Shown: piece by piece, positions 57,251 to 64,000 of the stretch
Layout: the number at the start of each line of letters is the position of its first letter
How positions within the stretch are numbered: position 1 is the stretch's first letter
NCBI GenBank assembly: GCA_030052745.1
Contig: JANBVO010000019.1
Coordinates: 434,001 to 498,000, forward strand
Length of the DNA stretch: 64,000 bases
Direction of reading: 5' to 3'
From: Pleurostoma richardsiae
Lineage: Eukaryota > Ascomycota > Sordariomycetes > Calosphaeriales > Pleurostomataceae
Notes under the pieces: model-generated
The model's input: the letters and a program-made list of their open reading frames with translations, nothing else
Told to the model about the DNA's origin: nothing
Database searches by the model: none
Position numbers and translations under genes: made by a program

Positions 57251-58987
57251 ATGTCTGGTCTCGAGGTAACAGGGATCGTCCTTGGGGCTATCCCTCTGCT
57301 GATATCGACGCTCGAGCATTATGGCGAGGGTCTGTCGACACTTCAGAGATGGCGCAAGTATGAGCGGGAGCTGCGGAGCCTTACCAGAAACCTCGAGACA
57401 GAGCGAGTAAAACTCCAAGATGTGTGCGAGAAGCTACTCATCGACATCGTCCCACCTTCTCGCATTGAATCAATGATCAATGATCCAATGGGAGATGCTT
57501 GGCGAGAGAAAGAGGTCCAGAGAAAGGTTGAAACCCGGCTATGGAAGGGATACCACGTATTTGAGGCTACAATCGAAGACATAAAGGTAGCGGTCGATGA
57601 AATGAGCCGGCGGATCAATTCACAGCGTGGTGGAACGGCTTCTGAGTTGCGCCGGGTCGTCTTTACACTGCGCCGCTCCTACTATGACGATGTCTTGTCA
57701 ACTATTAGGGACGGGATATCAAGTTTGGAGAATCTTACGGACCGGAACATTGAGCTCGAGCCGGCGAGGAGGGTGCGGTTTCAGGGACGGTTCTTTGGTA
57801 TTCTTCGGGAAATGTCCAAGAGCCTATATCGTGCCCTCCGGTTCAGCTTAGATTGCACCTGCAAACACGACCTTGGGCTAAGATTGGAATGCCGATCAAT
57901 CGATATCGTGCCGAGTGATGACGACGATAAGGTTATAAGCGACCTTAACTTTTGGCTCGCAGTCTCCTTTAACGATCGCAAGGCGGACCACAGTACTAGC
58001 AGCGAGCAGCAAGCGAGATGGGAACAGATTGCGATCAAGGCAGCAACTCTGCCCAGATCACAGCCGTTGACTTACGAGATAAAAGCCCCTCCACCACCGC
58101 AGCAAAAGTTGAAAGGGAAGAGGACCGTTAGATTTGCTGGTGTATCAACGGCATCCGCCTCGAGGACAATAGTGATGCAGACGGAGACAACACTTACCGG
58201 TGTGAACCTGCAGCAGTCGATATCGGGTTTGACGAAGGGCTCAGCGGACATATCCATGTCAGGTCTCGGAACAACCTTGAACCTTTGTGAGATGATGAGG
58301 AAGGCTCAAAAGCAGGTGCAAGTTGACAGTTATGGAACCATAATCGACCAGCTCGCTCAAACGGCCAGGCGATATGCTATATATCCTGTCCCTGCCCCGA
58401 CCTGCGGCGATGACGACTACCTATCCTTTATCTCTCTGAGGGATATCCTCGAGCGGAATGGCAGCTCGCTCTTAGTCCCATACCGGGACCGGCTGAATCT
58501 GGCCGTGGTCATCTCGTCAAGCATCCTGCAACTCCACGGCAGCCCTTGGTTACCAGCCACGATCAGCAGCCGCGACATATTCTTCACGACGAAGGGGAAC
58601 TATCCGATCTACGACAGCCCGTTCTTGATAAAAGTCCTTCCGGATAACGGCCCTACAGACCAGATAAACTTTCCTCTGATGCGCAACCCAACACTGCTGA
58701 GCTTAGGCCTACTTCTCATAGAGCTCATTATGGGGAAGACAATCGACTCGATGCGCACTCCGGAAGAGCGAAATGTCGCCAGCTCAGGTATGCTCGTGGA
58801 CTACATCACCGCCCAGCGGCTTCTAGACCAGGTCCGAATGGCTAGTTCTTACTATGGGACTGCGGTTTCACGCTGTGTCGACGGCGACTTCCACACGCGC
58901 AACCTTGGTCTGGACAACGTAGATTTTTGCCAGGAGGTGTATGCTGGAGTGGTCGCCCTGCTTGAGAAGGATCTGAAGAATTGCTGA
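57251..58987 (+). CDS. DUF7580 protein with HeLo-like N-terminus
   Basis: Intronless, 578 residues from the Met at 57251 (an in-frame Met at 57230 would add seven). The N-terminus MSGLEVTGIVLGAIPLLIST is the hydrophobic helix typical of the fungal HeLo/DUF7580 group, which includes relatives of cell-death effectors. A helical region with many Arg/Glu follows (~30-220). The C-terminal ~220 residues resemble a degenerate protein-kinase lobe: FISLRDILERNG, NLAVVISSSILQLHGSPWL, ISSRDIFFTTKG where kinases have the catalytic loop, and SLGLLLIELIMGKTID. Catalytic residues are not conserved, so a pseudokinase-like role is likely. Such proteins are common in variable immune-type or allorecognition loci of ascomycetes. 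The divergent partner is the C2H2/ULD gene. Confidence 0.85.
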   Translation: MSGLEVTGIVLGAIPLLISTLEHYGEGLSTLQRWRKYERELRSLTRNLETERVKLQDVCEKLLIDIVPPSRIESMINDPMGDAWREKEVQRKVETRLWKGYHVFEATIEDIKVAVDEMSRRINSQRGGTASELRRVVFTLRRSYYDDVLSTIRDGISSLENLTDRNIELEPARRVRFQGRFFGILREMSKSLYRALRFSLDCTCKHDLGLRLECRSIDIVPSDDDDKVISDLNFWLAVSFNDRKADHSTSSEQQARWEQIAIKAATLPRSQPLTYEIKAPPPPQQKLKGKRTVRFAGVSTASASRTIVMQTETTLTGVNLQQSISGLTKGSADISMSGLGTTLNLCEMMRKAQKQVQVDSYGTIIDQLAQTARRYAIYPVPAPTCGDDDYLSFISLRDILERNGSSLLVPYRDRLNLAVVISSSILQLHGSPWLPATISSRDIFFTTKGNYPIYDSPFLIKVLPDNGPTDQINFPLMRNPTLLSLGLLLIELIMGKTIDSMRTPEERNVASSGMLVDYITAQRLLDQVRMASSYYGTAVSRCVDGDFHTRNLGLDNVDFCQEVYAGVVALLEKDLKNC

Positions 58988-59375
58988 TCTCCTCGCGGCA
59001 TACCATTATGGTCACCGAGAAAGGTGTCAAGACAAAGTTTGAAAATCATGCGATGGGGTGATGATAACTTCTACACGGTGTATGTCTTCGACCGCGATAG
59101 GGGCAACAAGCTTGTTATGCGCGATGCCTTGGTGAAAGTGGGAGAGACAGTTGATAAAGGAAGATTGTTGAGCCCATAAATAAGGATTCGAGACGATGAC
59201 GAATAATCTTGAATGACGGTAGGGCTACTCGGCAGAGGGCTGCACTCGGCAGTTGATAGTCTAACGTAGAGTCACCACTGGGTCATAACGGAATAGAAGT
59301 CATGCAAGCTTAGTATTTACAAACAGACATTATCATAAACTCATAAAGTAGTTTTTCACCGCACCTAGTCCCCGC
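58988..59375. other. Intergenic between convergent genes
   Basis: About 390 bases between the ends of the DUF7580 and GH3 genes; 3' flanks only, nothing else seen. Confidence 0.6.
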
Positions 59376-61971
59376 TCACGCCGTTATCGGCGTAAAGTTG
59401 GCTACCGCCCTCAAATCCCTGCTGCTAAAGCCCACACTCAAGACAAACTCACCCTCGGGGATGAGCCACTGCTGGGAGACAACATCCCAGTAGCTGATGT
59501 CCCTCCTCAAGAGCTCAAACGCCACCTTCCTCGTCTGGCCCGGCGCCAGGACCACCTTGTCAAACCCGCGCAGCTGCTTCGGCGGCGTGCCGGCGGGCGT
59601 GCTGTCCGGGAAGGTGACGTACAGCTGCGGGATCGCCGCGCCGGCGACGCTGCCCGTGTTGGAGACCGAGACTGTCACGTTGAAGAGGGCCTCCCAGAGC
59701 GCGGGGTTGCCGCCGGGCTGGACGGGCAGGTCCTCGGGGGCGGAGGTGACGGCGGCGCTCTGGTCGATCACCTCGACGGCGAGGTCGTCGCCCAGCCCGA
59801 AGGTGGTGTACGAGAGGCCGTAGCCGAACTCGTAGCGGACGGAGATGTTGTGTGCGTCGAAGTAGCGGTAGTCGATCTCCAGCTTCTCGTCGAACCAGGA
59901 CTGCCAGTCGTTCATGCCCGTGGTGTTGATCGCCGTCGTCGGGGGCGCGTTGTAGTCGGTGCCGTTGAAGGCGATGGTGTAGGGCAGCTTGGCGGAGGGG
60001 TTGACGTCGCCGTAGAGGATGTCGACGATGGAGTTGCCGGATTCCTGGCCGGGATAGTGCGCGGCGAGGATGGCGGTTACGTTGGGGTGGTCGGCGAAAT
60101 CCAGGGTGTTGATGCCCGAGGAGTGAGTGATGACGACGGTGTTGTTGCAGAGCTTGGCAACAGACTCAACCACCTCGTTTCCGTCCCAGTCGACGTCGAG
60201 GTGCTCGCGGTCTGCACCCTCCTCGGCCCAAGTCTTCAGGAAAACGAGGCAAACTTCAGGAGGGGTCGGAACCCAGAGATCGGTGACCTCGGAGTTGATG
60301 ATCAGGGTGTTATTGAGCCACTGCTGCACCAGAGCATTGTCTTTCGCGGCTCGGGCCTTGATCGCCTCAAGAGGCGATACAAGATAGGTCAGGCGGCCAG
60401 TTCCGGAGCCACCGCCAACAGACAACGTGCCGTACTCAAAGTCTACCTGATTGTAGAACCCTTGGGTGTCTTCGCCGGCATCGTTTCCGAAGATGGCAAT
60501 GGATTTTGGTGCCTTGAGTGGGAGAGCATTATTCACGTTCTTCAGCAGGACTGTGGATGCGGCGCCGTGCTTCCTAATCAGAGAGCCGTGATCTGCTCTC
60601 ACGTCACGGCTCACCTCGCCGGTGAGGTTCCACTCTTGGAGCCAGGTGGATCGCGGGGAAAAGGTGTTCAGATCGGCGGTGGACGGATCAACGGTGGGGA
60701 AGCCCTGATCCTGGCCGAGCAAGTAGTAAGGGGTCATGATTCTGAGAACCATGTCGTCCAACCGGGAGACGTTAAGCGTGCCGTTGTTGACGGCTAGCGT
60801 GAGATTGCCACCAAAATAGGAGTTGCCAGTGGCGATTGTGCCGTACGGGCCAAGACCACCGGGCATGTCCATATCCAGGCCGCTCTCTACGGAAGCGAGA
60901 CCCGAGTGGGTGCCACCCCAGTCAGACTGAATGAAGCCCTGAAAGCCAAGCTCACCCTTGAGCAGACCGTTCTGGGTCTTCGAATTCTGGCAAGATTGCG
61001 AACCATTTAGCCTGTTGTAGGAACACATGACGGATGCGACCTTTGCATGAACAGCATTGGCGAAAGGCCACAGGTACAGCTCATGGATGGTCCTATCGTC
61101 GATGTTGGCCGAGACGGCTTCAGACGTGATGGAGCCATCTGCCCCATACGAAGGGTTGCGCTGCGTCTCCTGCTCGTTTCCGATATAGTGCTTTGCTGTT
61201 GCCTGGACACCCGCATCCTGGATACCGGTAACAGTCTCCTCCATAGCAATTCCGGTGAGGTAAGGGTCCGCGGCAAAGCCTTCCCAGTTCCGTCCGGAAT
61301 AAGCAGACCTTCCCAGTGGGCCACAGACGGGGCTATAGCAGCGCGGTCAGCCCGAATCTCATCATTTCAGGACGAGGCTCTTTGGAGGTAATCTCAACTT
61401 ACCCAAGGGCAATCTGAGCACCCTTGGCTCTGAACTCCGAACCCATGGCGAAGGCCCTTTCATACATCAAGGCCCTATCCCATGATGCCGCGATGGAGAC
61501 GCCGGCAGGGAAGACGCTTGCGTAGTCTGCGACGCGGATGGACAAGGGTCCATCCTGAAGACAGAGTCCAGGAAAGCCAAGACGTGGGATAGGGACAATA
61601 TTGCCGACGCAGGGACCTGGCATACCCGTAGTCATGCCGGCCTTCTCCTCGAGTGTTAACTCGGCCAGAAAGGCCTGGGCCTTTGCCAGGGCAGCCTCCC
61701 AACCACCTGCTCCCGATGTCTGCGCTGTAATGGAAGATAAATGGTCAGTATCTACATGTTCACAATACCTCTCAGATTAAGTAATATAGCCGAACATACG
61801 TGACGGGTAAACTGGCGGGGAGTGTCCATATTGGTCGAGAATAGTAGTATTCAGGGGCTGGACATAGCTGAAGGCATCACTGTCCCGGTCGCCTCCACTG
61901 AAGTCTTGAGCACGGACGCAAGGTCCGAGCACAACAGTGGACAAGGCAAGATATCGAAGTATCGAAGCCAT
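59376..61971 (-). CDS. Secreted GH3 beta-glucosidase
   Basis: Three exons (61800-61971, 61403-61724, 59376-61332) encode 816 residues. A signal peptide is present (MASILRYLALSTVVLGPCVRA, cut before QDFSG). GH3 N-terminal domain: LTLEEKAGMTTG, LCLQDGPLSIR, CGPLGRSAYSGRNWEGFAADPYLTG, ATAKHYIGNEQE (transition-state Lys-His), and the nucleophile Asp in FIQSDWGGTHSG near residue 300. The C-terminal alpha/beta domain has KSIAIFGNDAGED and ILAAHYPGQESGNSIVDILYGDVNPSAKLPYT split over its length, and the fibronectin-III-like end starts with YRYFDAHNISVRYEFGYGLSYT. Full length for a fungal GH3 beta-glucosidase, which hydrolyses cellobiose and other beta-glucosides outside the cell. Several N-glycosylation sequons are present. 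A TATA box and putative CreA sites lie upstream. Confidence 0.95.
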
Positions 61972-62058
61972 TACGAGCGAGAGCTAGCTGAGGGCGGACG
62001 GTGAGGCTCGATGCTACAGAAGCCCTGCCGAGAGCGAGACAAGGCAGGTGTTACAGCA

Positions 62059-62065
62059 TTATATA
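62059..62065 (-). promoter_or_regulatory. TATA box of the GH3 gene
   Basis: TATATAA on the minus strand, about 88 bases before the GH3 start codon. Confidence 0.6.
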
Positions 62066-62114
62066 GTGTCTCGAACACCTGGTTCCCCGTGGGCAACCGC
62101 GGACGATACCTGAT

Positions 62115-62125
62115 CCCCACCGGGG
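62115..62125. promoter_or_regulatory. Paired putative CreA sites upstream of GH3
   Basis: CCCCAC and CCGGGG next to each other match the CreA/Cre1 consensus SYGGRG on opposite strands, about 150 bases before the start codon; another CCCCAG lies near 62340. Closely paired sites are the form most often functional in glucose repression of fungal glycosidase genes. Confidence 0.45.
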
Positions 62126-62530
62126 TCCTCAGTCATGACGTGCTGTCCCGGGCCATCCTAAAAGTTGGTGATCCTGACCGCGAGAGAATCGCCCCGCGAG
62201 CTCCATATGGACCGCAACAAGGCTCATGTGCACTTGAGCAAACGGCCCGACTGTCTCCAAGTGTAGGTCCTAGCCGAGGTGGTACAGACCCTCAAGGAAC
62301 AACTACCAGCCATCTGGCTCGGGGGACGATCGGATCTATCCCCAGGTCTGGCAAGATGGATGGAGTACAGAGGGTCACCATGGGGAGGTCAAAGGCCTTG
62401 GCAGGACGAAGGACCGATAGTGGTGAGGCGTCGGCGGTGGAGCGGGGACTGGGTCTCGGGACTAGCAGCGCCTCAGGGACGACAACAGATCAGGATGGGC
62501 GGATCGGCAGTTCTAGTCTGCGCCGGGCGG

Positions 62531-62566
62531 GCGATGGCGGGCGAGGGTGGGCGAGGGTGGGCGAGG
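62531..62566. repeat. 10-base GC-rich tandem repeat
   Basis: Unit GCGAGGGTGG: two perfect copies (62541-62560), a degenerate copy before and a partial copy after. Non-coding. Confidence 0.8.
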
Positions 62567-64000
62567 TTATCCCCAGCGTGCGGGAAATCCTCGGCTGAAG
62601 TTGACATTTGCCGGGGGGGGTTCGTGACTCGGCGCCCTCGGCTGTGGGGTGACAGCGGGGCGCCCCTCATCTCATCTCCAAACTCTCCAAGTCTCCCCGC
62701 GCTCCCCAACATCCGGCCATCGGCCCTTTATGCATTTCGTGCCTTTTCATGCTGCAACTTGGGACGATGGCGTCGCTGCCGTGGAGACGAGCAGGGACAG
62801 TCAGGCCCAGTCCAGCCGCTGCTCTACACCACCATGCGTGAGCTACACCAATCACTCGGGGAGACGCCACTCGTCCACACCGCAGGAACTTGCCGCGTCG
62901 CCAACGCTTCTCCGTCATGCGAGGGCTCCTCCCGAACTAGCCGGAACCTCTCATTCCACGTGTTCCGGCGCTGCGAAGAATGCCGCAATCGGCTTGCGTC
63001 AGTCGGGGATTCGTCTCCCCAGGTCTCCTTCGAATCAGCAGGCGAGTGCGTAACGCACCTTGACAGAGCTAACATACACCGGCAGACCTAATACTAGAAG
63101 CGTGGTGACAAGAGCGCTGGTGCTTATGCTTAAATGATCCTGCGCGTCGCCCGTGAAGGAACAATAGAAACGGGAAACGGGAATCCTTCGACAGCACAGA
63201 GTAGGCCCTAAGAAGGCCCCAAACCCCAGCATGGGGGAAGCATGAGTCGAGGATCCTTCTCCGTACTCCGGTCTCTTTCCCCTTCCCCCTCTCGTTAGTT
63301 GTCGCTAGCTTTGCCGGCGGCAATTCCTCGGCAGCCATTTCAGCCAGCAGGAGACACATTAGCCGTTTTACTCCAACTATCCTCACACTAAACAGCAAAG
63401 ACCTTGCCTGCAACCCGCTGACCAATTCGGTCCTACCCAAGCCAAAATCAAGCACGCGGACAGTTAGTCCAAAATTCGTCGGCTCCTGGGGACACTAAAG
63501 AACGCATGAGGCTCCCGTGCCGTCATAGAGCGTCGGCTACCCTATATCATGATCAGGTAGCCTCTCCATCACCGTTCCGGGGGTGTCGCCCCTAGTCTAC
63601 GCCCTCGGGTCAGATGGACGGCTCATGACAAAGGCAGCGGCCACCAATCAGTTCTTGGGCCACTTTTGTTGCTGGCTTCCTCAGAGAACAGCTGTATTCT
63701 GAGCGGTCCTCTTCTACCCCGGAACCGGCGCCTTCGGAGACGGGACGTCTTCTCCCACGTTGCTGCGACGGTAAACATCTGGCATGTTAGCTAGGTGCCA
63801 ATGCCACCTGTGACCCTGTCGAAGAGGTCCACAGCAACAGCTATAACTAAGGTACGGAAGGGACAGAAAGCCTGGAACCCTGGGTTCTAGTTGATGCTAT
63901 TTGGTGTGCTGTGCTGAGTACGGATGCTTGGAGGGGGGGCCGAGAGCAACAGCGTTCGAGGACGTCATTTCAGCAGATGTAAGTGACCCAGGTTGCCATT

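Larger units (their letters stand above)
61972..64000. other. Intergenic to right window edge, GH3 promoter side
   Basis: About 2 kb. The first ~400 bases include the GH3 promoter. Overlapping open frames at 62.0-63.1 kb are GC-rich and lack domains. A short tandem repeat sits at 62.53 kb. No gene supported up to the edge. Confidence 0.5.

Noticed and set aside
59850-60797. 315-codon plus-strand frame opposite the GH3 gene
   Set aside because: Val/Gly/Asp-rich antisense shadow; GH3 motifs cover the same DNA.
62011-63091. Overlapping plus-strand frames of 195 and 270 codons right of GH3
   Set aside because: Repetitive, Arg/Gly-rich, overlapping each other in different frames and spanning the GH3 promoter; no domain, signal peptide or splice pattern.
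1-64000. Transposons, LTR-type elements, tRNA or rRNA genes
   Set aside because: No terminal repeats, transposase/reverse-transcriptase motifs or cloverleaf-like sequences were recognised while reading; weak or old copies could have been missed.

Overview
The window looks like nuclear DNA of a filamentous ascomycete (Pezizomycotina). The genes carry many short spliceosomal introns (about 40-140 bases) and belong to families typical of that group: fungal P450s, PTH11/rhodopsin-type receptors, Zn2Cys6 regulators, DUF3632, DUF7580 and AcuF-type C2H2 proteins. The class cannot be fixed from sequence alone; Sordariomycetes is only a guess. Twenty genes and one clear pseudogene were modelled. Splice junctions were placed by hand from GT/GC-AG signals and frame continuity; none is experimentally tested.

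Region A (1-14118, all on the minus strand) resembles the tailoring and export part of a secondary-metabolite cluster. It holds a P450 cut by the window edge, a RidA-type imine deaminase, a flavin monooxygenase, a second P450 related to the first, and a full-length ABC-C (MRP-like) exporter. No backbone synthase lies in the window; if there is one it should be to the left of base 1. Region B (15.3-33.7 kb) is mixed: a CFEM-like membrane protein, a DUF3632 protein, a GT31-type glycosyltransferase, a gene-poor stretch of 3.6 kb, a 1695-residue NO VEIN-like protein with an HSP90-type ATPase fold and a C-terminal DUF3883-like part, and an MCT-type MFS carrier.

Region C (34.7-54.3 kb) contains a rhodopsin/PTH11-like seven-helix protein, an NTF2-FMO fusion flavoprotein, a broken GMC alcohol-oxidase gene, a secreted orphan protein, an SDR, and a compact module of 2-oxoglutarate dioxygenase, Zn2Cys6 regulator and NCS1 nucleobase-type permease. 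The non-coding DNA of this module carries three copies of CTCGGCCG. Region D (54.4-62 kb) has a divergent pair, an AcuF-type C2H2/ubiquitin-like-domain protein and a DUF7580 (HeLo-like N-terminus) protein, followed by a secreted GH3 beta-glucosidase with putative CreA sites upstream.

The observations most worth following are the left-hand cluster with its RidA/FMO pairing, the dioxygenase-regulator-permease module with a shared promoter motif, the divergent DUF7580/AcuF-ULD pair, the NOV-like ATPase protein, and an apparently high use of AAG 3' splice sites and GC-AG introns across the window.
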